Source of the DNA: Ochrobactrum quorumnocens
Lineage (GTDB): Bacteria; Pseudomonadota; Alphaproteobacteria; Rhizobiales; Rhizobiaceae
NCBI RefSeq assembly: GCF_002278035.1
Contig: NZ_CP022604.1
Location: forward strand, 248,001-312,000
Reading direction: 5' to 3'
Length of the DNA: 64,000 bases
Part shown: positions 55,521 to 64,000 of the stretch, one piece after another
Position numbering within the stretch: the first letter of the stretch is position 1
Layout of the letters: each line of letters opens with the position of its first letter
The notes under the pieces: model-generated
The model's database searches: none
The model's input: only the letters and a program-made list of their open reading frames with translations
Told to the model about the DNA's origin: nothing
Translations under genes and position numbers: made by a program

Positions 55521-56855
55521 ATGAATCTGTTACGTCCGACACGCCGCCAGTTTATGGCGGGAACCGCAGCAATCGCTGCATCCGGCATCACGGGCTTCAC
55601 CCCGTCATTAGCCCAGTCAAATGTCGACTGGAAGAAATTTGCCGGAACCACACTTGAAGTAAACCTCATCAAAAGCCCGCGCGGCGAAATCCTTCAGAAG
55701 CATCAGAAGGAATTCGAAGAGCTGACGGGCATCAAGGTGAACTCCGAGCAGATGCCGGAACAGCAGCAACGCCAGAAGGCGGTGATCGAGCTGACTTCCG
55801 GTCGCCCGAGCTTCGACGTCATCCATATCAGCTATCACGTTCAGAAGCGCCAGTTTGAAAAAGGCGGCTGGCTTGCCGACCTCAATCCGTTCCTGAAAGA
55901 CCCGACGCTGACCGATGCATCGCTTACAGAAGATGATTTCGCAAGCGCTGGTCTGACATTTGCCAAGGATGCCCATGGCCGCTTCGGCGCGCTGCCATTC
56001 TCGGTCGATTACTGGATCATCTACTGGAACAAGGAGCTCTTTGCCGCCAAGGGCATTGAATATCCAAAGACCTTTGAAGAGCTGGTTGCAGCGGCAGAAG
56101 CACTCACCGATCCATCGACCAAAACCTATGGCTTCGTCGCTCGCGGCATGAAGAATGCCAATGCGCCGGTCTATACCAGCTTGCTGCTTGGCTATGGCAA
56201 GCAGTCGGTTGATGCGGACGGCAATCTGCAGACGGATTCGGCTGAAGGCATTGAAGCTGCCAAGCTCTATCAGCGCCTGATGACCAAATCGGCACCTCCC
56301 GGTGTTGCAGGCTTCAACTGGGCTGAATGCCAGTCGAACTTCCTGCAAGGACGTGTCGGCATGTGGCTTGATGGTATTGGCTTTGCGCCACCGCTTGAAG
56401 ACCCGAACAAGTCGCGCGTTGTTGGCAAAGTTGGCTATGGCGTCATGCCAGCTGGCCCGAATGCTCAGGCAGCACCAACGACAGGCGACGGCATTGGCGT
56501 GACCGAAGCTTCCAAGAACAAGGAAGCCGCATATCTCTATTGCCAGTGGGCTATTTCCAAGGAAATGGGTGCACGTCTTCTGCAATCGGGATCGGGCGTT
56601 CCTTTCCGCAAGTCGATCATTGACGACGAAGCAGTGCGCAAGGCTGTCACCATGCCGGAAGGCTGGGTGGAAGCCCTCTCGAAGTCTGCCCCGATCAGCC
56701 AGCTCTGCCTGCCTGTCATCGTGCCTGTCACGGAATTCCGCGACATTATCGGTGTCGGCCTCACCAATCTTCTCAATGGTGCTGACGCAGAAACTGAAAT
56801 GAAACGCGCGACGGAAGAATTCCGTCCGGTCCTCGCACGGAGCGAAGGAAAATGA
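55521..56855 (+). CDS. ABC transporter substrate-binding protein with Tat-like signal
   Basis: Binding protein of 444 aa. The N-terminus has the twin-arginine motif TRRQFMAG followed by a mildly hydrophobic stretch ending in SLAQS, so export folded through the Tat system is likely. The remainder is a family 1 sugar-type binding protein (FDVIHISYHVQKRQFEKGGW). GGGGAGGAG precedes the start. The upstream region has a small AGGCC/GGCCT inverted repeat at 55474-55494. It overlaps the first permease gene by four bases. Confidence 0.91.
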   Translation: MNLLRPTRRQFMAGTAAIAASGITGFTPSLAQSNVDWKKFAGTTLEVNLIKSPRGEILQKHQKEFEELTGIKVNSEQMPEQQQRQKAVIELTSGRPSFDVIHISYHVQKRQFEKGGWLADLNPFLKDPTLTDASLTEDDFASAGLTFAKDAHGRFGALPFSVDYWIIYWNKELFAAKGIEYPKTFEELVAAAEALTDPSTKTYGFVARGMKNANAPVYTSLLLGYGKQSVDADGNLQTDSAEGIEAAKLYQRLMTKSAPPGVAGFNWAECQSNFLQGRVGMWLDGIGFAPPLEDPNKSRVVGKVGYGVMPAGPNAQAAPTTGDGIGVTEASKNKEAAYLYCQWAISKEMGARLLQSGSGVPFRKSIIDDEAVRKAVTMPEGWVEALSKSAPISQLCLPVIVPVTEFRDIIGVGLTNLLNGADAETEMKRATEEFRPVLARSEGK

Positions 56856-57790
56856 CATCTGCCGCCCCGATAGGAGCAAAAACGGAAGCTGCTGCGAAGG
56901 CAGCTTCCTCCGCCAAGTCGGTCACGAGCCGCTTGCGGCCCAGTTACTGGCCGTTTGTTCTGCCAGCCTTGATCACCGTCGGGGCGGTGATCGTCTTCCC
57001 ATGGGTGTTTACACTCTGGATGAGTACCAACCAGTGGCAGCTTGGCGGCGAGCAGAGCTTTGTCGGTTTTGACAATTATCTGCGTCTTGCGACCGATATG
57101 CGCTTCTGGGAATCCATGTGGCACACGGTTGTTTACACGGTTCTGTCCGTCGTGGCCCCGATGATATTGGGTACGATTGCAGCGCTGGTGTTTGACAGCA
57201 AACTGCCCATGCGCGGACTTCTGCGCGGGATCTTCGTCATGCCGATGATGGCAACACCGGTGGCGGTCGCACTGGTCTGGACGATGATGTATCACCCACA
57301 GCTGGGTGTGCTGAACTATCTTCTGTCGCTGATCGGCATTCCGCCGCAGGAATGGATTTTCAACCAGAACACAGTCATTCCGTCGCTGGTTGCTGTTGAA
57401 ACCTGGCAGTGGACGCCGCTGGTCATGCTGATCGTGCTGGGCGGCCTTGCTTCCATGCCTCGCGATCCGTTTGAAAGTGCAGAAATTGATGGTGCCAATG
57501 GCTGGCAGAAATTCCGTTATATCACGCTTCCGATGATCCTGCCTTTCATCATGGTGGCTGTGATTATTCGCTCGATCGATGCGCTGAAAAGCTTCGACAT
57601 CATCTATGCGATGACGCAGGGCGGTCCCGGAACAGCATCGGAAACCATCAACATCTATCTCTATAACGTGGCGTTTTCTTATTATGACATTGGTTATGCA
57701 TCGGCAATTGCCGTGGTGTTCTTCATTGTCATTATCGCCATGTCGCTTGTTCTTCTGGCGCTGCGCCAGCGGACCAAGTGGAACAGCTGA
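56852..57790 (+). CDS. ABC transporter permease (CUT1, MalF-like)
   Basis: Permease of 312 aa with an Ala-rich N-terminal tail of about 30 residues and six membrane segments. The EAA loop reads PFESAEIDGANGWQKFRYI. It is co-translated with the binding protein (ATGA). Confidence 0.91.
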   Translation: MTSAAPIGAKTEAAAKAASSAKSVTSRLRPSYWPFVLPALITVGAVIVFPWVFTLWMSTNQWQLGGEQSFVGFDNYLRLATDMRFWESMWHTVVYTVLSVVAPMILGTIAALVFDSKLPMRGLLRGIFVMPMMATPVAVALVWTMMYHPQLGVLNYLLSLIGIPPQEWIFNQNTVIPSLVAVETWQWTPLVMLIVLGGLASMPRDPFESAEIDGANGWQKFRYITLPMILPFIMVAVIIRSIDALKSFDIIYAMTQGGPGTASETINIYLYNVAFSYYDIGYASAIAVVFFIVIIAMSLVLLALRQRTKWNS

Positions 57791-57799
57791 GGACCGACC

Positions 57800-58618
57800 A
57801 TGGCACGCAAGTCAATTCTTTCCAAGCTTGGCACGGCACTCATGGTTTTCATCATTGTGTCGCCAGCGATCTTCTTCTTCGTCTGGATGCTGTCGCTTTC
57901 TTTGAAATATGAAATCGACAATGGCGCTTATCCGCCGATCCTGATCCCTGAACGCTTCGCCTGGTCGAACTATACCGATATCTTTGCAACCAACGATTTT
58001 CTGCTCTATTTCTGGAACAGTCTTCTGGTCACAGGTACGGCGACCTTGCTTGCGCTTCTGGTTGGCGTTCCTGCGGGTTACGGTATTGCACGGCTCAAGG
58101 CGCATAAATCGGCAATCGTCATCATGATTGCCCGTATGACGCCGGGCCTGTCCTACCTGATCCCGCTATTCCTGCTGTTCCAGACCTTGGGCCTGCTTGG
58201 CACGCTCTGGCCGCAGATCATCATCCATCTGGTCGTCACCGTTCCAATCGTGATCTGGATCATGATCGGCTATTTCGAGACAACACCGATGGAGCTTGAA
58301 GAAGCAGCCATTATCGATGGTGCTTCCTCGTGGCAGGTGTTCATGAAGGTGGCACTGCCAATCGCCAAGCCCGGCGTTGTGGTGTCGCTCATCCTTGCAG
58401 TGATCTTTTCATGGAACAATTTCGTTTTCGGCATCGTGCTCGCAAGCCGCGAGACACGCACCCTGCCGGTTGCGGTCTACAACATGCTGTCCTTTGAACA
58501 GGTCAGCTGGGGTCCGCTTGCCGCCGCAGCACTTGTGGTCACATTGCCGGTCCTGTTGCTGACCGTTTTCGCACAGCGCCAGATCGTTGCGGGTCTGACC
58601 GCAGGCGCCGTCAAATAA
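57800..58618 (+). CDS. ABC transporter permease (CUT1, MalG-like)
   Basis: Permease of 272 aa with the EAA loop ELEEAAIIDGASSWQVFMKV and the C-terminal GLTAGAVK. It follows the first permease after nine bases. Confidence 0.91.
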   Translation: MARKSILSKLGTALMVFIIVSPAIFFFVWMLSLSLKYEIDNGAYPPILIPERFAWSNYTDIFATNDFLLYFWNSLLVTGTATLLALLVGVPAGYGIARLKAHKSAIVIMIARMTPGLSYLIPLFLLFQTLGLLGTLWPQIIIHLVVTVPIVIWIMIGYFETTPMELEEAAIIDGASSWQVFMKVALPIAKPGVVVSLILAVIFSWNNFVFGIVLASRETRTLPVAVYNMLSFEQVSWGPLAAAALVVTLPVLLLTVFAQRQIVAGLTAGAVK

Positions 58619-58633
58619 GAGTTGAGGTTCAAG

Positions 58634-59692
58634 ATGGCATCTGTATCCATCCGAAATGCAATCAAAAAATATGGCAATGTCGGCGTTCTGCACGGCGTGT
58701 CAGTGGACATTCAGGACGGCGAATTTGTCGTGCTGGTCGGGCCGTCGGGCTGCGGAAAATCCACGCTTCTGCGTATGATCGCAGGGCTTGAGGAAATCAG
58801 CGACGGTGAAATCGCTATTGGTCCGCGCGTGGTCAATGACCTGCGCGCCAAGGAACGTGATATCGCCATGGTGTTCCAGAATTATGCGCTCTATCCGCAT
58901 ATGACGGTGGCCGACAATATGGGCTTCGCGCTCATGTTGAAGAATGCACCCAAGGCCGAGCGCGACAGCCGTGTTAATCGTGCGGCGGAAATTCTGGGCC
59001 TCAACAAGCTGCTCGACCGCTTTCCGCGCCAGCTTTCCGGTGGTCAGCGTCAGCGCGTAGCCATGGGCCGAGCGATTGTTCGCGACCCGCAGGTGTTCTT
59101 GTTTGATGAGCCGCTGTCTAACCTCGACGCCAAGCTGCGCGTGCAGATGCGTGGTGAAATCAAGGGACTGCATCAGCGGCTGAAGACCACGACGATCTAC
59201 GTGACCCATGATCAGATCGAAGCCATGACCATGGCCGATAAGATCGTCGTCATGCGTGATGGTCTGGTGGAGCAGATTGGTGCGCCGCTCGATCTTTATG
59301 ATCGTCCGGCCAATATGTTCGTCGCAGGCTTTATCGGTTCTCCCTCGATGAATTTCATCAACGGCAAGATCGACGAGGGTACTTTCCTCGCTGACGGCGG
59401 TTTCCGCATGCCGCTGCCAAAAGGGGATTATGCAAGCCTTTCAGGCAAGGCCGTTTATGGCGTTCGACCAGAGCATATGAAGATTGCCGAGAACGGCGTG
59501 CCTGTCACGGTTGAAATCGTTGAGCCAACCGGTTCGGAAATCATGGTTATGGGCAAGCTGGGAGATCAGCCGATCACCTGTCTGTTCCGCGAGCGTCTGA
59601 CCGTTCGTCCGGGCGATGTCTTGACCATCGCAATCGATCCGGCAACCAGTCATGTGTTCGAGCCGGAAAAAGGCGCTCGCGTCAGCCTGTAA
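58634..59692 (+). CDS. ABC transporter ATPase (UgpC/MalK type)
   Basis: ATP-binding protein of 352 aa with [36 protein letters not shown] and [12 protein letters not shown], plus a TOBE domain. The ATG at 58634 follows TTGAGG and fits the family N-terminus; a TTG at 58622 is in frame but unlikely. It is the last gene before the shared terminator. Confidence 0.93.
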   Translation: MASVSIRNAIKKYGNVGVLHGVSVDIQDGEFVVLVGPSGCGKSTLLRMIAGLEEISDGEIAIGPRVVNDLRAKERDIAMVFQNYALYPHMTVADNMGFALMLKNAPKAERDSRVNRAAEILGLNKLLDRFPRQLSGGQRQRVAMGRAIVRDPQVFLFDEPLSNLDAKLRVQMRGEIKGLHQRLKTTTIYVTHDQIEAMTMADKIVVMRDGLVEQIGAPLDLYDRPANMFVAGFIGSPSMNFINGKIDEGTFLADGGFRMPLPKGDYASLSGKAVYGVRPEHMKIAENGVPVTVEIVEPTGSEIMVMGKLGDQPITCLFRERLTVRPGDVLTIAIDPATSHVFEPEKGARVSL

Positions 59693-59710
59693 GTCGCTTG
59701 TTTGAAATGA

Positions 59711-59737
59711 AAAACGCCGGGCAACGCCCGGCGTTTT
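59711..59737. terminator. Bidirectional terminator
   Basis: A perfect 12-bp stem AAAACGCCGGGC/GCCCGGCGTTTT with an AAC loop sits between the convergent ATPase and preA genes. Confidence 0.92.
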
Positions 59738-59756
59738 GTTTTAGTGCGTTTCTGTT

Positions 59757-61067
59757 TTATTCGGCTGCTTCCTTGACGGCCATTGGATTGTTCGGGTGGG
59801 TCGTCCAGTTGGCATACTGATCCGGGATCGGCGCGTTGGTGCGTGGATCAAAGTCGGAAATCTGCTCCATGGTGATGCAGTCCTCGACCGGGCAGACGCT
59901 GACGCAGAGATTACAGCCAACGCATTCCTCGTCGATCACCTCAAAATGGCGCGCACCATCGACCATTGCTGTGATCGCCTGATGCGAAGTGTCTTCGCAG
60001 GCAATATGGCAGCGACCGCATTTGATGCAGAGGTCCTGATCAATGCGCGCCTTGGTGACATAGTTGAGGTTGAGATATTGCCAGTCGCTGACCTGACCGA
60101 CTGCCATGCCACGAAAATCATCCAGCGTCTCATAGCCCTTGGAGTCCATCCAGTCGGACAGACCGTCGATCATTTCTTCAACGACTTTGAAGCCATAGGT
60201 CATGGCAGCAGTGCAAACCTGAACCGTGCCGCAACCAAGCGCAATAAACTCAGCCGCATCGCGCCATGTGGTGATGCCTCCAATGCCTGAAATTGGCAGT
60301 CCGTGCGTTTCCGGATCACGCGCAATTTCCGCAACCATGTTGAGCGCGATTGGCTTGACTGCCGGACCGCAATAGCCGCCATGGCTGCCGCGTCCATCAA
60401 TGGATGGGACCGGAGACATATTGTCGAGATCGACCGAAATGATCGAATTGATCGTGTTGATCAGTGATACGGCATCGGTTCCATTGGCTTTTGCGCCGCG
60501 TGCAGGCTTGCGAATATCGGTGATATTCGGCGTCAGCTTGGTGATCACTGGCATGCGGCTATATTGCTTGCACCATTTGACGACCATACCGACATATTCC
60601 GGCACCTGACCGACAGCCGCACCCATGCCACGTTCGCTCATGCCATGCGGGCAGCCGAAATTGAGCTCAATTCCGTCAGCGCCGGTTTCTTCCACGAGAG
60701 GAAGGATGGCTTTCCATGCTTCTTCTTCGCAGGGCACCATGATTGAAGCGATCAATGCGCGGTCGGGCCAGCGCATTTTCACTTCCTTCATTTCGCGCAA
60801 GTTCACCTCGAGCGGTCGGTCGGTGATGAGTTCGATATTGTTAAGACCCAGCAAGCGCCTGTCAGCACCATGGATCGCGCCATAACGCGGACCATTGACA
60901 TTGACCACTGGCGGGCCTTCAGAGCCCAGCGTTTTCCAGACCACTCCGCCCCAGCCTGCCTTGAAGGCACGCTCTACATTATAGGCTTTGTCGGTCGGCG
61001 GAGCTGATGCCAGCCAGAACGGATTTGGAGATTTGATACCGAGGAAGTTCGTTGACAGATCAGCCAT
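59757..61067 (-). CDS. preA: NAD-dependent dihydropyrimidine dehydrogenase, PreA subunit
   Basis: Catalytic FMN subunit of 436 aa reducing uracil and thymine to the dihydro compounds. An N-terminal dihydroorotate-dehydrogenase-like barrel (LNFGCPHGMSERGMGAAVG contains the active-site region) is followed by a two-cluster ferredoxin domain with CIKCGRCHIACE and CVGCNLCVSVCPVEDC near residues 345-395. It starts 11 bases after preT on the same strand. Downstream steps are encoded at 40962-43754. Confidence 0.95.
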   Translation of the reverse strand: MADLSTNFLGIKSPNPFWLASAPPTDKAYNVERAFKAGWGGVVWKTLGSEGPPVVNVNGPRYGAIHGADRRLLGLNNIELITDRPLEVNLREMKEVKMRWPDRALIASIMVPCEEEAWKAILPLVEETGADGIELNFGCPHGMSERGMGAAVGQVPEYVGMVVKWCKQYSRMPVITKLTPNITDIRKPARGAKANGTDAVSLINTINSIISVDLDNMSPVPSIDGRGSHGGYCGPAVKPIALNMVAEIARDPETHGLPISGIGGITTWRDAAEFIALGCGTVQVCTAAMTYGFKVVEEMIDGLSDWMDSKGYETLDDFRGMAVGQVSDWQYLNLNYVTKARIDQDLCIKCGRCHIACEDTSHQAITAMVDGARHFEVIDEECVGCNLCVSVCPVEDCITMEQISDFDPRTNAPIPDQYANWTTHPNNPMAVKEAAE

Positions 61068-61078
61068 GATTAATCTCC

Positions 61079-62584
61079 TCAGCCCTGTTCCTGGCCCACG
61101 TGGGCATTACGGTCATGCGATGCTGGCGCAGGCGCATGAAGAGCGCCGCCTGAAAGTACCGCATCGGCAAAGCCTTCAATCGCTTCGGGACGTTTGGTCA
61201 GCGTTGCATGGATGGATTCGGCGGCGACCTTGCCATCTTCCACCGATGCAACAGTCAGATCCTGACCACCGGCAACACAGTCGCCCCCCGCCCATATTCC
61301 CTCAACGGATGTGCGACGTTCCTCATCAACGCTGATGCGCCCTTTGGAAAGTCTGATGCCTGATCCAGCCACTGGTTCAGGTTCGAACTTCTGACCGATA
61401 GCTTTGAAGACCTGATCGGCTTCAAGGATCAAATATTCTCCAGTGCCTGAAAGCTTACCGTCTGTTGCGGTTGTATATTCCATGACGATTGCATTGACTG
61501 TGCCGTCTTCGTTCCGCTCCAGTGCATGCGGCTGTAACCAGTGACGGATCACCACACCATGAATCTGTGCCAGTTCCTGTTCATAGGCGCTGGCATTCAT
61601 GCTTTCCTGTCCACGACGATAGACGATAGTCACGTTTTCAGCGCCAAGCTTTTTGGTCTGGATCGCAACATCGACTGCCGTCATGCCGCCACCGATCACC
61701 ACGATATTGCGACCAACGGGAAGCGACGAAAGGTCTTTTGCCTGACGCAGATTGGCAATGTAGTCAACGGCGTCGATCACATTGGGCGCATCTTCGCCAA
61801 CAAGCCCCAGATCGTTGACGCCGGGCATGCCCATACCGAGGAACACGGCATCATATTCAGCCTTAAGTGCCTCGATAGTGATGTCCTGACCGAGTGTCTG
61901 GTTATATTCGATATTGATCGCGCCAATCTTCAGCACGAATTCCAGCTCACGCTGGGCGAAATTATTGACTGTCTTATAGGCGGCAATACCATATTCATTA
62001 AGACCGCCGCCTTTGGCGCGGGCTTCAAAAATCGTCACCTGATGGCCATGCATTGCAAGGCGATGAGCTGCCGAAATACCTGCCGGGCCTGCGCCAACAA
62101 TAGCAATATGTTTGCCGGTTTCCGGTGCGCGTTTAAATGGGTGGTTGCCCGTTTCCATCAAAACATCGGTGGCATATCGCTGCAAGTGGCCGATTTTGAC
62201 TGGCTTGCCTTCCGATGTTTCGCGAACGCAGACTTCTTCGCAAAGCGTTTCTGTCGGGCAAACACGGGCGCACATGCCGCCAAGAATGTTTTCTGAAAGA
62301 ATTGTTTTTGCAGCCCCGATAGGATTGCCAGCATTGATCTGCCGGATAAACAGCGGAATGTCGATGCTTGTGGGACAAGCATTCATGCACGGCGCATCAT
62401 AGCAGAAATAGCAGCGGTCAGATTCAACGATGGCTTCATGTTTGGTAAGCGGCGGATGCAGATCATCAAAGACATGCGCATAATCGGCCTTTTCAAGCCG
62501 CGCGCCATGAATATCCGGCCCTGACATATCAGGCTGAGCCGCATGATCGATTGCATCAATAGGCGAATTATCTGCTGATCGCAT
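61079..62584 (-). CDS. preT: NAD-dependent dihydropyrimidine dehydrogenase, PreT subunit
   Basis: Electron-transfer subunit of 501 aa, a GltD-like FAD/NADH protein. Iron-sulfur ligands are seen in CYFCYDAPCMNACP and CARVCPTETLCEEVC, the FAD motif is VGAGPAGISAA near residue 160, and the second nucleotide site is VIGGGMTAVDVA. Of two in-frame ATGs, 62584 has GGGAG nine bases upstream; the other (62593) abuts it. A RutR-like palindrome lies about 140 bases upstream. Confidence 0.94.
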   Translation of the reverse strand: MRSADNSPIDAIDHAAQPDMSGPDIHGARLEKADYAHVFDDLHPPLTKHEAIVESDRCYFCYDAPCMNACPTSIDIPLFIRQINAGNPIGAAKTILSENILGGMCARVCPTETLCEEVCVRETSEGKPVKIGHLQRYATDVLMETGNHPFKRAPETGKHIAIVGAGPAGISAAHRLAMHGHQVTIFEARAKGGGLNEYGIAAYKTVNNFAQRELEFVLKIGAINIEYNQTLGQDITIEALKAEYDAVFLGMGMPGVNDLGLVGEDAPNVIDAVDYIANLRQAKDLSSLPVGRNIVVIGGGMTAVDVAIQTKKLGAENVTIVYRRGQESMNASAYEQELAQIHGVVIRHWLQPHALERNEDGTVNAIVMEYTTATDGKLSGTGEYLILEADQVFKAIGQKFEPEPVAGSGIRLSKGRISVDEERRTSVEGIWAGGDCVAGGQDLTVASVEDGKVAAESIHATLTKRPEAIEGFADAVLSGGALHAPAPASHDRNAHVGQEQG

Positions 62585-62722
62585 GGATCGCATCTCCCAT
62601 TTTTGCTGCGTTACGGCGCGGGTTCCCTTTGCGCACCTTAACTCTGTTCCGGGCTGCGATCTTTGCCGTCGCGTGACGCCCGTTGATGACAGGATGACAG
62701 ATTTTTACGGAAGGTCAAATTT

Positions 62723-62738
62723 TTTATCATCTGGTCAA
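62723..62738. promoter_or_regulatory. RutR-like operator upstream of preTA
   Basis: TTTATCATCTGGTCAA agrees with the E. coli RutR consensus at 12 of 14 fixed positions, including a perfect right half. An extra GGTCAA occurs at 62713-62718. Confidence 0.6.
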
Positions 62739-62767
62739 TTTATGACATTTCCATACCAGAAATAGCG

Positions 62768-62797
62768 AAAGGCCCGGCTTTGAAAGCGCGGGCCTTT
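62768..62797 (-). terminator. Terminator after the EamA-type gene
   Basis: AAAGGCCCG/CGGGCCTTT forms a 9-bp perfect stem, extended inward by GCTTT/AAAGC. It lies 22 bases beyond the EamA stop on the minus strand and separates it from preT. Confidence 0.8.
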
Positions 62798-62818
62798 GAA
62801 AGGAGTTACGTTGTGAAA

Positions 62819-63763
62819 TCAGAGGGAGTCGGATTTGAGTGCGTCCGGCGTTGGCTCTGCTACAATTTCTGGATCGGAGAAAGTTTCTGCTTCACGTGAC
62901 AATGCCGGGCGTGAACTGAGCACCAGAGCACAGCCTGCGATGATGACCGATGCGCCGATGAACTGGATGAAAGACAATTGTTCTTTCAAGAATACAGCAC
63001 CGATCAGAACCGCGATTACGGTCACGGCAAATTCAACACTGATGGCTTTGGTAGGTCCGACATTTCCCACGAGTTTGAAATAGAGCACATAGGTCAGAGC
63101 ACTCATCACGCAGGCCGAAATAAGCAGATAGGCAAAATCGATTAGTCCCGGTGTGGTTGGCACGGGAACGGCGAAGATCAGCGGCAAGGTAAGAATGCCG
63201 CCAAAGACGAAAGCGCCGATGGTTGTTTCCCAGGAACCTGAGCCGGAAAGGCGACGGCTGGCATAATTGCTGCCAAAAGCGGCTGAAAAGCAGGAAAAAA
63301 GCACGGCAACGCAGCCCATGATGAAGGCTGGCGTAACTGCGACTGCCGGAAAACCAACCAGCAGCACGATGCCCGTAACACCAAGCAACAGGCCAACAAG
63401 GCCGCGTGACGTGATACGTTCAAGTCCCCAGAGCTGGCTGATAACCATTGAGAACAGCGGAATGGATGCGACGCAGATCGCGGCCATTGCTGTTCCGATC
63501 AGCGGTGTACCGTAGGACAGGCCGATAAGCTGACCAGCAACGGTTGTGGCACCAACTACGGCGAAAGGTTTCCAGCCTGCGTGAAAATCAAGCCTGCGTC
63601 CAGAGAGTTTCGCAATCGCGAAAAGCGTTCCGGCTGCGATGAAGGAGCGGAATGCAACAGCGCCAACCCAGCCAAAGGCTTCGACCACGCGCAGGACCAC
63701 GAGGAACGATAGCCCCCATGCTACGGCAAGGAAAATATACGTTGCGATATCTCTGGGTTTCAT
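62819..63763 (-). CDS. EamA/DMT-family transporter
   Basis: Inner-membrane protein of 314 aa with about ten hydrophobic segments and two EamA repeats (VAWGLSFLVVLRVVEAFGWV in the first; LIGAVFLKEQLSFIQFIGA in the second). The family exports metabolites such as amino acids; the substrate here is unknown. It ends with a 30-residue polar tail. Upstream on the same strand lies a CoxG-like gene 100 bases away. Confidence 0.9.
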   Translation of the reverse strand: MKPRDIATYIFLAVAWGLSFLVVLRVVEAFGWVGAVAFRSFIAAGTLFAIAKLSGRRLDFHAGWKPFAVVGATTVAGQLIGLSYGTPLIGTAMAAICVASIPLFSMVISQLWGLERITSRGLVGLLLGVTGIVLLVGFPAVAVTPAFIMGCVAVLFSCFSAAFGSNYASRRLSGSGSWETTIGAFVFGGILTLPLIFAVPVPTTPGLIDFAYLLISACVMSALTYVLYFKLVGNVGPTKAISVEFAVTVIAVLIGAVFLKEQLSFIQFIGASVIIAGCALVLSSRPALSREAETFSDPEIVAEPTPDALKSDSL

Positions 63764-63863
63764 GCCGATAGGCCTTGTTACGGGTTATGCAGTATCGACT
63801 AACTCAAAAGGGCGAAAAGCAAAAATCCTTTCGCGTCTCTTCCTATTATAGATTGGAATGAAA

Positions 63864-64000
63864 TTATGCCGTTTTTGCAGCGGCATTATCGAGCGCTTTT
63901 TGCGCTGCCGCAGCGCCGATATTGGCAAAGAACCGATCCGCAATCTTGCGCGCCACCGAGCCAAGCAGTTTCGAGCCGAGCTGGGCGATCTTGCCCCCTG
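63864..64000 (-). CDS. SRPBCC/CoxG-family protein, C-terminal end (partial)
   Basis: The frame enters from the window edge and ends at a TAA at 63866-63864. The visible 44 residues, GGKIAQLGSKLLGSVARKIA and then DRFFANIGAAAA, match the C-terminus of CoxG-like carbon-monoxide-dehydrogenase subunit G proteins. The start lies outside the window, so the family call rests on this short tail. Confidence 0.7.
   Translation of the reverse strand, partial: GGKIAQLGSKLLGSVARKIADRFFANIGAAAAQKALDNAAAKTA

Noticed and set aside
55617..56879. Open frame of 420 codons on the minus strand
   Set aside because: It is antisense to the Tat-type binding-protein gene, which has a clear signal and family match.

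Overview
The window looks like chromosomal DNA of a Hyphomicrobiales (Rhizobiales) bacterium, closest in style to Brucella/Ochrobactrum. I infer this from the gene order murA-DUF2948-hisD-UPF0262-LMW phosphatase-infA-maf-yacG-tRNA-Phe, the sarcosine oxidase order soxBDAG, the many CUT1-type ABC transporters, and short palindromic intergenic repeats of the kind known from Brucellaceae. Protein identities come from reading motifs by eye; no database search was run.

Layout. (1) 211-5353: soxBDAG, heterotetrameric sarcosine oxidase, closed by a terminator at 5372-5401 and followed by palindromic repeats. (2) 5708-20257: an accessory catabolic region. It holds a class III CoA-transferase overlapped by a solute-binding-like protein with no signal peptide, then a lactonase-type amidohydrolase and an IclR regulator on the minus strand. 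Diverging from these is a CUT1 transporter (binding protein, two permeases, ATPase) followed by two enolase-superfamily dehydratases, a mutarotase, a Gfo/Idh/MocA dehydrogenase, a MaoC hydratase, an SDR and a fumarylacetoacetate-hydrolase-type enzyme. This set resembles the non-phosphorylating L-fucose/L-fuconate route with extra CoA-related genes. (3) 20342-21182: a complete IS5-family (IS427-like) element inserted at the stop codon of a DMT-type membrane protein gene. (4) 21182-30565: GAF-GGDEF protein, BluB, tRNA-Phe and the housekeeping block, then murA, a small conserved gene, tRNA-Thr and tRNA-Arg with two copies of a mosaic repeat. (5) 30837-37182: an orphan sensor histidine kinase and an RND efflux pair preceded by a small coupled ORF.

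(6) 37245-44645 and 59757-62584: a pyrimidine-degradation system in two places. The first holds an NMT1/nitrate-taurine-type ABC transporter, dihydropyrimidinase, an N-carbamoyl-amino acid amidohydrolase and a divergent RutR-like regulator. The second holds preT-preA (dihydropyrimidine dehydrogenase). Both promoter regions carry a sequence very close to the E. coli RutR operator, which suggests one regulon. (7) 44642-51172: a NUDIX hydrolase, then a minus-strand operon of GntR regulator, PLP-dependent lyase and a CUT1 transporter. (8) 51647-59692: aldo-keto reductase and PfkB kinase, then a DapA-family lyase/aldolase, a GntR regulator and a third CUT1 transporter with a Tat-like signal. (9) 62819-64000: an EamA-type exporter and the C-terminal end of a CoxG-like SRPBCC protein cut by the window edge.

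The most notable sequence-level observations are the shared RutR-like palindromes, a 15-bp hairpin that would bury the Shine-Dalgarno of the lactonase gene, the cytoplasmic solute-binding-like protein co-translated with a CoA-transferase, and two families of intergenic palindromes whose copies differ by compensatory base changes.
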